Assembly (NCBI GenBank): GCA_003241695.1
Contig: QFPN01000004.1
Span: 62,001-126,000, forward strand
DNA: 64,000 bases
Source of the DNA: Ancylobacter novellus
Lineage (GTDB): Bacteria > Pseudomonadota > Alphaproteobacteria > Rhizobiales > Methylopilaceae
Direction of reading: 5' to 3'
Position 1 is the first letter of the stretch. Every line of letters begins with the position of its first letter. This document shows positions 35,976-44,982 of the stretch, piece by piece. The notes below the pieces were generated by a model. The model saw nothing but the letters and a program-made list of their open reading frames with translations. It searched no databases and was not told where the DNA came from. Position numbers and translations under genes: made by a program.

Positions 35976-37397
35976 TCAGGCGTCGAGCGGGGCCCGCCAG
36001 CGGACGCGGTAGAAGATGTGCCGGCCGATGCGGTCTTCCTTGACCATGTCGCGGATCCAGCGCGGGCGGACATAGGTCGCGTGGTAGTGGGTCGAGTCGC
36101 CGACTTCCGGCAGCCAGGCGCCGTTTCGCGTCACGTCGCGCGCGATCGCGGCAGCGACGTTCCAGGCGTGCTTGTTGGTCACGCGGTCCGGAATGTGGTC
36201 GCAGGCGAAGGAGAACTGGCAGGCGTTGCGGCGATGGGCGTTCTGGTAGACGACGCCGCAGACGTCCGCGGGGTAGTAGCCCGAGCGCACCCGGTTCATC
36301 ACCACCTGCGCGACGGCGTACTGGCCTTCCTTCGGCTCGCCGCGGGCCTCGAAATAGATCGCCTCGGCGAGGCACTGCTCGGCCTTGGCGAGCTGCGCCT
36401 CGGGAATGAGGACGCGATGCGACAGCCGCGTCTCGATCGTGCCGTCGCCGTCCATGTCGCCGCGGATCGCGACCGTCTCGCCTTCCTGTCCCGCCGCGTC
36501 CTTCGACGGCGTCAGCGCGACGCGGGCGATCCGCCCGCCGCCCGAGGGCGCGGGCATGCGCGCCGAGAGCCGCGAGACCGGAAGCGCCGCGACGGCGATG
36601 GGAGCCTCGCTGCTCGGCGTCGCGGTCGCTGGCATGGAGCCGCCGTTCAGGGCGGCGACGGAGGGCGTGGAGCCGTCGTGACGGACGCCCGCCTCGCGCG
36701 GCGTCATGGGAACGGCGGTGAAGCCGGCGTCGGCCGGGATGGCCTCTTCGCCCGCCGCCAGACGGGAGACGGCGCTCCGCGGCGTCGGGCCGGCGGCCGG
36801 CGCCTTCGGGGAGGTTTCCGCGACGGCGGCGGTGCGGCGGGCGAGCAGCTCCGCGTCGACGCGCGGCAGAACGGCGAGGCCGGTGAGGTCGAGCGCGAGC
36901 GCCTCGGGCATCAGCGGCAGCGCGACGAAGGCGTCGCGGGCTCCGACGGGCGCGCGGCGAACCGCCGGCGACGCCCGACGCTCGGGCTGGATCAGCTCCC
37001 GGTCGCCCTTCAGGGTGCGGTCGACGAAGGGCGGCGGCAGGTCTTCCTTGGCGACGTTCGAGGGCTCCGCCTCGGGCAGGTCGAGCACCATCAGCGCGTC
37101 GCCGCCGTCGAGCAGCGTCGGCGGCGCGATCGGCCCGCGGCCGCCGCCGAACAGGTCCGCGGCTTCGAGGGAGACAAGGTCGAGGGGGCGGCGCGGAACG
37201 GCCGCGAGATAGCGCCCGCCGGACGTGACCTCGCGCAGGTCGGGGGAGCCCGGCAAAAGGCTGGTCGCGTCCTGGCGGGCGATCGAGGTGGTGGAGAACG
37301 GCGTGACGGCGGCGGCGAGCATCAGGCCGAAGACCTTCGCCCTCGAGAACCGGCGGCGCGCAACGCCCTTCGTTCCAGCCGCCGCCTGTCGACGCAT
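35976..37397 (-). CDS. Exported cell wall hydrolase, SleB family
   Basis: A 473-residue protein with an N-terminal hydrophobic anchor or signal (FGLMLAAAVTPFSTTSIA). A long low-complexity Ala/Pro-rich region (about residues 60-320) follows, and then a C-terminal SleB hydrolase domain: AEQCLAEAIYFEARGEPKEG with the catalytic Glu, YAVAQVVMNRVRSGYYPADV, CGVVYQNAHRRNACQFSFAC, and VGDSTHYHATYVRPRW. In alphaproteobacteria SleB-like enzymes cut peptidoglycan during growth and division. The start at 37397 (MRRQAAAG) is chosen as the first ATG before the hydrophobic segment; the longer frame runs into a repeat. Confidence 0.87.
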   Translation of the reverse strand: MRRQAAAGTKGVARRRFSRAKVFGLMLAAAVTPFSTTSIARQDATSLLPGSPDLREVTSGGRYLAAVPRRPLDLVSLEAADLFGGGRGPIAPPTLLDGGDALMVLDLPEAEPSNVAKEDLPPPFVDRTLKGDRELIQPERRASPAVRRAPVGARDAFVALPLMPEALALDLTGLAVLPRVDAELLARRTAAVAETSPKAPAAGPTPRSAVSRLAAGEEAIPADAGFTAVPMTPREAGVRHDGSTPSVAALNGGSMPATATPSSEAPIAVAALPVSRLSARMPAPSGGGRIARVALTPSKDAAGQEGETVAIRGDMDGDGTIETRLSHRVLIPEAQLAKAEQCLAEAIYFEARGEPKEGQYAVAQVVMNRVRSGYYPADVCGVVYQNAHRRNACQFSFACDHIPDRVTNKHAWNVAAAIARDVTRNGAWLPEVGDSTHYHATYVRPRWIRDMVKEDRIGRHIFYRVRWRAPLDA

Positions 37398-37582
37398 GAC
37401 GCCACGCACCCCACCGCGGCCGCCACGCAGGACGCCGCAACAGCGGCGCCAAGGGCTCGGCCGGACCGACACACCTCTATGGTTGTCGGTTCTTAACCTT
37501 ACGGGGCGGTTAACGGGGGGAGAGGGCGCGGCGACCACGACGCCGGTCGTGCGTGGCGCGGCGAAGGCGGCTGGTATGCAGG

Positions 37583-37680
37583 CCGTCATGCCCGCGTCTT
37601 CGCGGGTATCCACGACTGCGGCATGGAGCGCCGCGGGAGCCGAAGTCGTGGATACCCGCGCTATCGCGCGGGCATGACGG
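37583..37680. repeat. GTCATGCCC-type palindromic repeat
   Basis: CCGTCATGCCCGCGTCTTCG followed by CGGGTATCCACGACT, and AGTCGTGGATACCCGCGC followed by TATCGCGCGGGCATGACGG, form opposed copies around a short middle. It fills much of the 294-base gap upstream of the SleB gene and ends 12 bases before the meaB stop codon. Confidence 0.88.
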
Positions 37681-37691
37681 GAAGGCCAGCC

Positions 37692-38642
37692 TCAGCCCTC
37701 CCGGACGAGCCTCCGGCTCAAGACCTTCGCGACCTCGGCCTCGCGGGCGAACGGGCCGCCGACGAGTCCCGGCAGCAGCTTTCGAGCCGCGGCGACGCCT
37801 TCCGAACCGAACCGGCCTTTCAGCGCGGCCTCGAGGCGCGCCTCGGCCTGCGCCCGACGGCGACGCTCCAGACGCCCCTCGGCGCGCAGGAATTCCGAAT
37901 GCAGCTTCAGGTGGGACATCAGCGCGTCGAGCCCCTCCCCCGTCTCGGAGGAGACGAGCGCGACCGGCGGCTCCCAGCCGGGCTCCTGCGAGCCGGTGAG
38001 GCTGAGCGCGCCTTCGAGGTCGTCGCGGGCGCGGCGGGCCGGCGCGCCGAGGTCGGCCTTGGTCACCGCCACGACGTCCGGCAGCTCCATCACCCCCGCC
38101 TTGATGAACTGGAGCGCGTCGCCGGAGGCCGGCTGCACCGCGAGCAGGATGGTGTCGCCCACGATCGCGACGTCGGCCTCGGACTGGCCGACGCCGACCG
38201 TCTCGACGATCACCCGGTCGTAGAGCGCACGCATCAGCACCGTCGCGCCGAAAGCGAGGTCGGAGAGGCCGCCGAGCCGGTCGCGCGCCGCGAAGGAGCG
38301 CACGAACACGCCGCGGTCCTCCGGGTCGGTCGGGATGCGGGCGCGGTCGCCCAGAATGGCGCCGCCCGAGCGCATCGAGGACGGATCGACGGCGACGACG
38401 CCGACCGTTTCGCCCTTCGCGCGGAAGGCCTTCACGAGCTGGCCGGTGAGCGTCGACTTGCCGACGCCGGGCGGCCCGGTGAGGCCGAGCACCTCGCCTT
38501 TCGGGTTCGCGTCCGCCTCATCGAGCAGGCGCGCCGCCTCGTCCTCGCGCGCCACGCGTTCGAGGCGCGCCAAAGCGCGGGCGAGCCCGGCCTTGCCTGC
38601 GCCGCGCAGCGTTTCGAGGTCGGAAAGCGTTCTGGCGTTCAC
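37692..38642 (-). CDS. meaB: Methylmalonyl-CoA mutase-associated GTPase MeaB
   Basis: A 316-residue G3E-family GTPase that protects and reactivates methylmalonyl-CoA mutase and assists adenosylcobalamin loading. The P-loop is LGLTGPPGVGKSTLTGQLVK, followed by VVAVDPSSMRSGGAILGDRA, RARIPTDPEDRGVFVRSFAA, the switch region VETVGVGQSEADVAIVGDTI, and the G-base motif VVAVTKADLGAP. The mutase genes are not in the window. The start at 38642 (MNARTLSDLETLRG) gives the usual length. Confidence 0.93.
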   Translation of the reverse strand: MNARTLSDLETLRGAGKAGLARALARLERVAREDEAARLLDEADANPKGEVLGLTGPPGVGKSTLTGQLVKAFRAKGETVGVVAVDPSSMRSGGAILGDRARIPTDPEDRGVFVRSFAARDRLGGLSDLAFGATVLMRALYDRVIVETVGVGQSEADVAIVGDTILLAVQPASGDALQFIKAGVMELPDVVAVTKADLGAPARRARDDLEGALSLTGSQEPGWEPPVALVSSETGEGLDALMSHLKLHSEFLRAEGRLERRRRAQAEARLEAALKGRFGSEGVAAARKLLPGLVGGPFAREAEVAKVLSRRLVREG

Positions 38643-38718
38643 TGCGGCGTCCGGCGGCGGGAGGAGAGCGAGCGCCCTCCTCTGCCATGTTCGCGCCGCG
38701 GCGCGAAGCCGCCTTTCG

Positions 38719-39129
38719 TCAGGGCAGTTTCTCGCCGCCCGGCGCCGGCTGCTCCTTGGGCTGCGGCTTCAGCCGGTCGCAGCGCTCGCCGAGCATGACG
38801 TCGGCCTTCTGCAGCGAGACGTTGAACTTGATCTTCTTCCGGTCCCCGAACATGGCGCGGGCGGTCTGGGCCTTGTCGACGTCGCCCATCATGAAATCGT
38901 AGAACACCTGCCGCTCGTCCGGCTCGGCGAGCTGCGTGTCGGCGACCGAGATCACGCAGAGGCAGAGCTCCTTCGGGGCCTTGGCCTCGCAGCGGCCGCG
39001 ATAGGCCTCGTCGACGGCCCTCTGCTGGGCCGGATCGGCGGTCGGCGCCTCGGCCGCCGGCCCCTGGGCGAAGGCGGGCGCTGCGGCGCCGAGCAGGATC
39101 GCTGCGGCCAGAACGCTGAACGAACGCAT
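38719..39129 (-). CDS. Exported protein of unknown function
   Basis: A 136-residue protein with a signal peptide (MRSFSVLAAAILLGAAAPAF) and a mature region containing four cysteines, GRCEAKAPKELCLCVISVAD and LGERCDRLKPQ. A helical middle (ERQVFYDFMMGDVDKAQTAR) and a Pro/Lys-rich tail are also visible. The cysteine pattern suggests disulfides in the periplasm. No family is recognised. It lies on the same strand as meaB, 76 bases upstream of it, but probably not functionally linked. Confidence 0.72.
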   Translation of the reverse strand: MRSFSVLAAAILLGAAAPAFAQGPAAEAPTADPAQQRAVDEAYRGRCEAKAPKELCLCVISVADTQLAEPDERQVFYDFMMGDVDKAQTARAMFGDRKKIKFNVSLQKADVMLGERCDRLKPQPKEQPAPGGEKLP

Positions 39130-39227
39130 GACTGTCTCCCGTAAGGCGGCCGTCTTTCCGCGGCCTCCGTTCTTATGATGCGCTCAGCGTTTCGCATGGG
39201 CGACCGATCGAGTCACCCCCCGCCGCG

Positions 39228-40178
39228 TCAGGAGAGGCCGAGCACCGCGAAGAGGCGGCCGGGGTCGGTCCAGACCTTCGCGAGCCGCCACCCCGCCTGT
39301 GCGACCAGCGCCTCGAACTCGGCGACCTCGTATTTCCGGCTGTCCTCGGTGTGGATGGTCTCGCCTTGGCGAAAGCGGAACGTCCGTCCGTCGACCGCGA
39401 CCGTCTGGTCGACGCGGGAGACGAGATGCATCTCGATCGCCGACCGCGCCGCGCTCCACCGCGCCTCGTGCGCGAAGCGAGAGAGATCGAAGTCGCCGCC
39501 GAGCTCGCGGTTGATCCGGGCGAGGAGATTGAGATTGAAGGCGGCCGTCACCCCCGCGGCGTCGTCATAGGCCCGGACGAGCGTGGCTTCGTCCTTCTTC
39601 AGGTCGACGCCCACGACCATGCGGCCGGACGCGCCGACATGGGAGCGCGCTCGGGCAAGAAACGCGACCGCGTCGGGCGTCGCAAGGTTGCCGATGGTGG
39701 ACCCCGGAAAGAACGCGACCCTCGGCGGCAGCTTCGGCAGGTCGGCCGGAAGGTCGAAATCGTCCGTGAAATCGGCCACCACCGGGCGGATCTCGACGTA
39801 AGGGAACCGGCGCTCGATGCGCTCCGCGGCGTCGACGAGGAAGTCGCCCGCAATGTCGACGGGGACGTAGAGCGCGGGGTTGTCCAGCGCCCCGAGCAGG
39901 ATCTCGGTCTTCACCCCCGCCCCGGCGCCGTATTCGATCAGCACCGTGCGGGACCCGCAGAACGCCGCGATCTCCGCCGCGTTCTCGCGCAGTACGCCCG
40001 TCTCGGTGCGCGTCGGGTAATATTCGGGAAGGCGCGTGATCTCCTCGAACAGCTCCGAGCCCCGATCGTCGTAAAGCCAGCGGCTCGGCAGCGTCTTGCG
40101 CTGGGCGGAAAGGCCCGCGACCACGTCGGCGCGGAACGCCTCGCGCTGGGTCGAACGAAAATCGACGCGTTCGAGCAT
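39228..40178 (-). CDS. egtD: L-histidine N(alpha)-methyltransferase EgtD
   Basis: A 316-residue SAM-dependent enzyme that makes hercynine (trimethylhistidine), the first step to ergothioneine. Typical stretches are LPSRWLYDDRGSELFEEITR, LPEYYPTRTETGVLRENAAE, VLIEYGAGAGVKTEILLGAL (SAM site), VAFFPGSTIGNLATPDAVAF, and VGVDLKKDEATLVRAYDDAA followed by GVTAAFNLNLLARINRELGG. The ATG at 40178 overlaps the egtB stop, so the two are one operon in the order egtB-egtD. Confidence 0.95.
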   Translation of the reverse strand: MLERVDFRSTQREAFRADVVAGLSAQRKTLPSRWLYDDRGSELFEEITRLPEYYPTRTETGVLRENAAEIAAFCGSRTVLIEYGAGAGVKTEILLGALDNPALYVPVDIAGDFLVDAAERIERRFPYVEIRPVVADFTDDFDLPADLPKLPPRVAFFPGSTIGNLATPDAVAFLARARSHVGASGRMVVGVDLKKDEATLVRAYDDAAGVTAAFNLNLLARINRELGGDFDLSRFAHEARWSAARSAIEMHLVSRVDQTVAVDGRTFRFRQGETIHTEDSRKYEVAEFEALVAQAGWRLAKVWTDPGRLFAVLGLS

Positions 40179-41452
40179 CAGGCGTCCTCCGCCAGGCGAA
40201 GGCCGGACAACTGCCACCGCTTGTCGGGCTGGAAGAAGTTTCGGTAAGTCGCGCGGACATGGTCGTCGGGCGTCGCGCAGGAGCCGCCGCGGAGTACATA
40301 TTGACCGCACATGAACTTGCCGTTGTACTCGCCGACCGCGCCCACGGCGGGGCGGAAGCCCGGATAGGGCGTGAAGGGGCTCCGGGTCCACTCCCAGACG
40401 TCGCCGAACATCTGGCGCAGACCCGGCCCGGCCCTGGCGGGCGCGGGCCTCAGCCGGCCGGCGCCGCCCTTCGCGAAATTGCCTTCCGTGGAAAGGCTTG
40501 CGGCGGCCAGCTCCCATTCCGCTTCGCTCGGCAGACGCTTTCCGGCCCATGTCGCGAAGGCGTCGGCCTCGAAATAGCTGACATGGGCGACCGGCGCGTC
40601 CGTATCGATCGGCTGCATGCCGCGCAGCGTCATCGTCCAGCGCTCGCCGTCGCGTTCCTCCCAATAGAGCGGCGCCGACCAGCCATGCGCGAGGATCTGC
40701 GCCCAGCCGTCCGAGAGCCACAGCATCGGATCGCGGTAGCCGCCGGCGTCGACGAACTCCCGCCACTCGCCGTTGGTGACGCAGCGGTCGGCGAGGCGGA
40801 ACGGACGGATCAGAGCCTGATGGCGCGGGCCTTCGCAGTCATAGGCGAAGCCAGAGCCGTCGTGGCCGATCTCGACGATCCCGCCGTCGAAGGCGACGTA
40901 AGCCGCTTCGCCCGGCGCAGCCGCGACCGGCAGCGGCTCCGGGTCGCGATAGGCCGGACGGAGCGGGTTCTGGGCGAAGAGATGGAGGATGTCGGTGAGG
41001 AGCAGCTCCTGATGCTGCTGCTCGTGATGCAGGCCAAGCTCGATTAGCGCCGCGACGGCGGTTTCGGGACCGCGTCCGATCAACTCCTCCATCGCGGCGT
41101 CGACATGGGCGCGGTAGGCGAGAATCTCGTCGAGCGCCGGCCGCGTGATCATGCCCCGCCGCGGACGCGGCTGCCGTTCTCCGACGCTCTCGTAATAGGA
41201 GTTGAAAAGGAAGCTGTAGGCCTCGTCGAACACCCGGTAGCCGGGCGCGTTCGGCTTCAGCACCATGGTCTCGAAGAACCATGTCGTGTGCGCGAGGTGC
41301 CATTTGGCCGGGCTCGCGTCCGGCATGGATTGGACCGTTGCGTCGGCGTCGGAGAGCGGCGCGGCCAGCGTCTCGCTTTCTCCGCGGACGCGGGAATAGT
41401 GGCCGAGCGTATCGGGCTGGGGCGTGGATTTGCGAAGCGGATGTGCGGCCAT
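40178..41452 (-). CDS. egtB: Ergothioneine biosynthesis sulfoxide synthase EgtB
   Basis: A 424-residue iron enzyme joining hercynine to a thiol donor with O2. The N-terminal DinB-like domain holds the iron histidines in SPAKWHLAHTTWFFETMVLK and LGLHHEQQHQELLLTDILHL. The C-terminal FGE-sulfatase (C-type lectin) domain shows GFAYDCEGPRHQALIRPFRL, CVTNGEWREFVDAGGYRDPM, HVSYFEADAFATWAGKRLPS followed by EAEWELAAA, and QMFGDVWEWTRSPFTPYPGF. Length matches EgtB. No egtA, egtC or egtE is adjacent, so the thiol donor and the final lyase are not determined here. Confidence 0.95.
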   Translation of the reverse strand: MAAHPLRKSTPQPDTLGHYSRVRGESETLAAPLSDADATVQSMPDASPAKWHLAHTTWFFETMVLKPNAPGYRVFDEAYSFLFNSYYESVGERQPRPRRGMITRPALDEILAYRAHVDAAMEELIGRGPETAVAALIELGLHHEQQHQELLLTDILHLFAQNPLRPAYRDPEPLPVAAAPGEAAYVAFDGGIVEIGHDGSGFAYDCEGPRHQALIRPFRLADRCVTNGEWREFVDAGGYRDPMLWLSDGWAQILAHGWSAPLYWEERDGERWTMTLRGMQPIDTDAPVAHVSYFEADAFATWAGKRLPSEAEWELAAASLSTEGNFAKGGAGRLRPAPARAGPGLRQMFGDVWEWTRSPFTPYPGFRPAVGAVGEYNGKFMCGQYVLRGGSCATPDDHVRATYRNFFQPDKRWQLSGLRLAEDA

Positions 41453-41706
41453 GCGGAGGTGCGCTCCTTCGCTGTGTCGGCTGAGTTACGTCCCGGCCGC
41501 CGGCCGCGATACGCAGTCAACTCGATGAGTTCTGGCGCGACCCGAGCGGCCGCCCATCTGGCGCACAACAGAAGGAGCGACGGTTCGTTCCGTCGCGGGC
41601 GGCGCAGGCGCGCAACGAGGCGATCCCGCGTATGCAACAATCGCTATGAGATGCAGATGGAGAGATCGGCGCGCCGCGTCTGTCCAATGCTAACCCTGTC
41701 TTCGTC

Positions 41707-41830
41707 CGGAGAAGGCCCGCAGGCCGGCTCGAAGGACGCAGTTCCGATCGTGGAGCGTCGGCTCGCGGCCGCCGAACTGCGTGCTTCGAGACGCCCGCTG
41801 ACGCGGGCTCCTCGAGCCATGAAGATCGTC
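41707..41830. repeat. Opposed pair of CTTCGAG-family palindromic repeats
   Basis: The 433-base gap between egtB and ppdK holds two facing copies: GGCCGGCTCGAAGGACGCAG followed by TTC, and GAACTGCGTGCTTCGAGACG followed by CCCGCTGACGCGGGCTCCTC. The inner words GAAGGACGCAGTTC and GAACTGCGTGCTTC are inverted repeats with one mismatch. The right copy shares its core with the single element at 7518. Nothing else gene-like is visible in the gap. Confidence 0.72.
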
Positions 41831-41885
41831 GAGGAGATGATGGACTGGGGCGACGCTTGTCTCCGAACGCCGCCTTGGTCTGGTT

Positions 41886-44576
41886 TCAGCTCTTACCGCG
41901 GGCCTTCAGCGTCGCCTGCGCGGCCGCCAGCCTTGCGATCGGCACGCGGAAGGGCGAGCAGGACACGTAGTCGAGCCCGACCTCCTCGCAGAACTCGATC
42001 GAGGCTGGATCGCCGCCGTGCTCGCCGCAGATGCCGAGCTTGATCTTCGGCCGCACGGTGTGGGCGCGCTCGATCGCGATCGAGACCAGTTCGCCCACGC
42101 CCTCGCGGTCGATCGTGATGAACGGGTCGTAGGGCAGCAGCTTCTTGTCGACGTAATGCGACAGGAACGGCGCGGCGTCGTCGCGGCTGATGCCGAGGCC
42201 GGTCTGGGTCAGGTCGTTGGTGCCGAAGGAGAAGAACTCGGCGGTCTCAGCGATCTCGGCTGCCCGAAGCGCCGCGCGCGGAAGCTCGATCATGGTGCCG
42301 ACCTGATAGACGAGGCTTTCGCCTGTCTCCTCCTCGACCGCCTTCGCCATGGCGTCGATGCGGGCCTTGACGAAGTCGAAGTCGGCGCGACCGACGACGA
42401 GCGGCACCATGACCTCGCAGACGACCTTTTCGCCGGTCGACTTCGCCGCCTCGACGGCCGCCTCGAAGATCGCGCGGGCCTGCATCTCGGCGATCTCCGG
42501 AAAGGCGATCGCGAGACGGCAGCCGCGGAAGCCGAGCATCGGGTTGAACTCAGCGAGCTCCTCGGCGCGTCCCTTCAGCTTCGCGGGTTCGGCGCCCATC
42601 GCCTCGGCGACCTCGGCGACCTCCTTGTCGGTGTGCGGCAGAAACTCATGCAGCGGCGGGTCGAGCAGCCGGATCGTGACCGGCAACCCCTTCATGATCT
42701 CGAACAGCTCGCGGAAGTCGTCCCGCTGATACGGCAGCAGCTTGGCCAGCGCCTTGCGGCGGCCGTCTTCGTCGTCGGCGAGGATCATCTCGCGAACCGC
42801 GACGATGCGGGCCTCGTCGAAGAACATGTGCTCGGTGCGGCTGAGGCCGATGCCCTCTGCGCCGAAGGCGAGCGCGGCGCGCGCGTCGTCCGGGGTCTCG
42901 GCGTTGGCGCGGATCTTCATCCGGCGAATCTCGTCGGCCCAGCCGATCAGCTGGCCGAAGTCGCCGGAAAGCTCCGGCTCGATCATCGCCACCGCGCCTT
43001 CGAGCACCTGACCGGTGGAGCCGTCGATGGTGATGACGTCGCCGGCCTTGAAGACCTTGCCGCCGACCGTCATCGTGCCGGCCTTCTCGTTAATGCGGAG
43101 CGCGCCCGCGCCCGAGACGCAGGGCTTGCCCATGCCGCGCGCGACCACCGCGGCGTGGCTGGTCATGCCTCCGCGGGTCGTCAGCACCCCGGCCGCCGCG
43201 TGCATGCCGGAAATATCCTCAGGCGAGGTCTCGACGCGCACCAGAATGACCTGCTTGCGGACCTTGTCCTCGTCGGGCTTGCCGGCGATCGCCTCCGCGG
43301 CCTCGGACGAAAACACGATCTCGCCGCGCGCCGCGCCGGGCGAGGCCGGCAGGCCCGTGGCGATGATTTTCCGCTCGGCCTTCGGGTCGATGGTCGGATG
43401 CAGGAGCTGGTCGAGCGAGGCCGGGTCGATGCGGGCGACCGCCTCTTCCTTGGTCAGCACGCCTTCCTGCACGAGATCGACCGCGATCTTGATCGCCGCC
43501 TTGGCGGTGCGCTTGCCGTTTCTGGTCTGCAGCATCCATAGCTTGCCGCGCTCGACCGTGAATTCGAGGTCCTGCATGTCGCGGTAATGCGCTTCGAGCT
43601 TGCGGGCGGTATCGAGAAACTCGGAGAAGACCTCCGGCATCCGGGCCTCGAGCGAGGGCGCCTCGACCTTGCTGGCCTTCCGCGCGGCTTCGGTGATCGG
43701 CTGCGGCGTGCGGATGCCCGCGACCACGTCCTCGCCCTGCGCATTCACGAGGAACTCGCCGTAGAGCAGCTTGTCGCCCGTCGACGGGTCGCGGGTGAAG
43801 GCGACGCCCGTGGCCGAGGTCTCGCCCATGTTGCCGAACACCATGGCCTGCACGTTGACCGCCGTGCCCCAATCCTCCGGGATGCGGTTGAGCTTGCGGT
43901 AGATGACGGCGCGGCTGTTCATCCACGAAGAGAACACAGCGCCGATCGCGCCCCAGAGCTGCTTGAGCGGGTCTTCGGGGAATGGTTCGCCGAGCTCCTC
44001 CTCGACCTTCTTCTTGTAGTCGGCCACGAGGCCGACGAGGTCGTCGGCGTCGAGGTCGGTATCCTCCTGGACGCCCTTCTGCTCCTTCAGCGTCTCGAGC
44101 CGCTCCTCGAACAGGTCGTGGTCGAGGCCGAGCACGACGTCCGAATACATCTGGATGAAGCGGCGATAGCTGTCATAGGCGAAGCGGCGGTCGCCGGCAT
44201 TCTTCGCGATCGCCTCGGCGGTGCGGTCGTTGAGGCCGAGATTGAGGATCGTGTCCATCATGCCCGGCATAGACGCGCGGGAGCCCGAACGCACCGAGAC
44301 CAGCAGCGGGTTCTCGGCGTCCCCGAATTTGCGGCCCGTGAGCGTCTCGACGTGGGCGAGCCCTTCGGTCACCTGGGCTTCGAGCTCAGGCGGAAGCGTG
44401 CGGCCGTTCGCAAAGTAAGAGGTGCAGGCTTCGGTCGTGATCGTGAAGCCGGGCGGCACCGGCAGGCCGATATTGGCCATCTCGGCGAGGTTCGCGCCCT
44501 TGCCGCCGAGAAGCTCGCGCATCTCGGCGCGCCCCTCCGCACGGCCGCCGCCGAAGGTCAGCACCCATTTCGTCAT
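41886..44576 (-). CDS. ppdK: Pyruvate, phosphate dikinase
   Basis: An 896-residue enzyme that interconverts pyruvate + ATP + Pi with PEP + AMP + PPi. The nucleotide domain begins KWVLTFGGGRAEGRAEMREL with GGKGANLAEMANIGLPVPPG, and has VSVRSGSRASMPGMMDTILN and GMHAAAGVLTTRGGMTSHAA with the phospho-transfer His. The PEP domain has LSRTEHMFFDEARIVAVREM, NPMLGFRGCRLAIAFPEIAE, FSFGTNDLTQTGLGISRDDA, and LGICGEHGGDPASIEFCEEV followed by the catalytic Cys in DYVSCSPFRVPIARLAAAQA. Length and motifs are standard. The start at 44576 is the family start; the frame is open further upstream. Confidence 0.96.
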   Translation of the reverse strand: MTKWVLTFGGGRAEGRAEMRELLGGKGANLAEMANIGLPVPPGFTITTEACTSYFANGRTLPPELEAQVTEGLAHVETLTGRKFGDAENPLLVSVRSGSRASMPGMMDTILNLGLNDRTAEAIAKNAGDRRFAYDSYRRFIQMYSDVVLGLDHDLFEERLETLKEQKGVQEDTDLDADDLVGLVADYKKKVEEELGEPFPEDPLKQLWGAIGAVFSSWMNSRAVIYRKLNRIPEDWGTAVNVQAMVFGNMGETSATGVAFTRDPSTGDKLLYGEFLVNAQGEDVVAGIRTPQPITEAARKASKVEAPSLEARMPEVFSEFLDTARKLEAHYRDMQDLEFTVERGKLWMLQTRNGKRTAKAAIKIAVDLVQEGVLTKEEAVARIDPASLDQLLHPTIDPKAERKIIATGLPASPGAARGEIVFSSEAAEAIAGKPDEDKVRKQVILVRVETSPEDISGMHAAAGVLTTRGGMTSHAAVVARGMGKPCVSGAGALRINEKAGTMTVGGKVFKAGDVITIDGSTGQVLEGAVAMIEPELSGDFGQLIGWADEIRRMKIRANAETPDDARAALAFGAEGIGLSRTEHMFFDEARIVAVREMILADDEDGRRKALAKLLPYQRDDFRELFEIMKGLPVTIRLLDPPLHEFLPHTDKEVAEVAEAMGAEPAKLKGRAEELAEFNPMLGFRGCRLAIAFPEIAEMQARAIFEAAVEAAKSTGEKVVCEVMVPLVVGRADFDFVKARIDAMAKAVEEETGESLVYQVGTMIELPRAALRAAEIAETAEFFSFGTNDLTQTGLGISRDDAAPFLSHYVDKKLLPYDPFITIDREGVGELVSIAIERAHTVRPKIKLGICGEHGGDPASIEFCEEVGLDYVSCSPFRVPIARLAAAQATLKARGKS

Positions 44577-44982
44577 CGAGCCGTTCTCCCGAAGCCACGG
44601 CCCGCCTGCGCCCCCTGACGCAGCGGACGCGGTGGGGTCGCATGCTGCGTCAGCGAAAACAAGCGCCGAACCGTTGCGCTGGAGCGTCGCCGGCGGATGG
44701 ACAAGCTGTCGCGCGGACGTGCTAGAAGCGGACGGATTCGGTTTTTGGCCGACGTCCCCGCCTTTCTCACCGGGAAAACACGCGGGCGACATCGAATGAC
44801 GCGGCGCGGCCGAAGCCGCGCCCGAAAGCGTCTCAGCGATTTTTCTTTTCACCAGCAGCGCTTCGCCGTCGGCGGCCGTCATCGCCCGCAGCCGAACGGT
44901 TGCGGTGCAAAGTCGCTTTTGCGACCCACTTGCAAAAACCCCAGTTGCGAACAATAGTCAGAAGCGATCAAAAAACTCGTCG
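44577..44982. other. Divergent intergenic region between ppdK and mntH
   Basis: 406 bases between the divergent ppdK and mntH genes, without a credible coding sequence. The ppdK-proximal part is GC-rich. The last 110 bases towards mntH are AT-richer and contain the palindromes annotated separately. Promoters for both genes must lie here. Confidence 0.4.
44907..44925 (+). promoter_or_regulatory. Dyad upstream of mntH, possible metal-regulator site
   Basis: GCAAA-6-TTTGC (44907-44922) overlaps GTCGC-TTTT-GCGAC (44912-44925), followed by a second TTGCAAAAA at 44930. In alphaproteobacteria mntH is often controlled by Mur, a Fur-family manganese sensor whose sites contain TGCAA/TTGCA half sites. 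The resemblance is suggestive only. Confidence 0.35.
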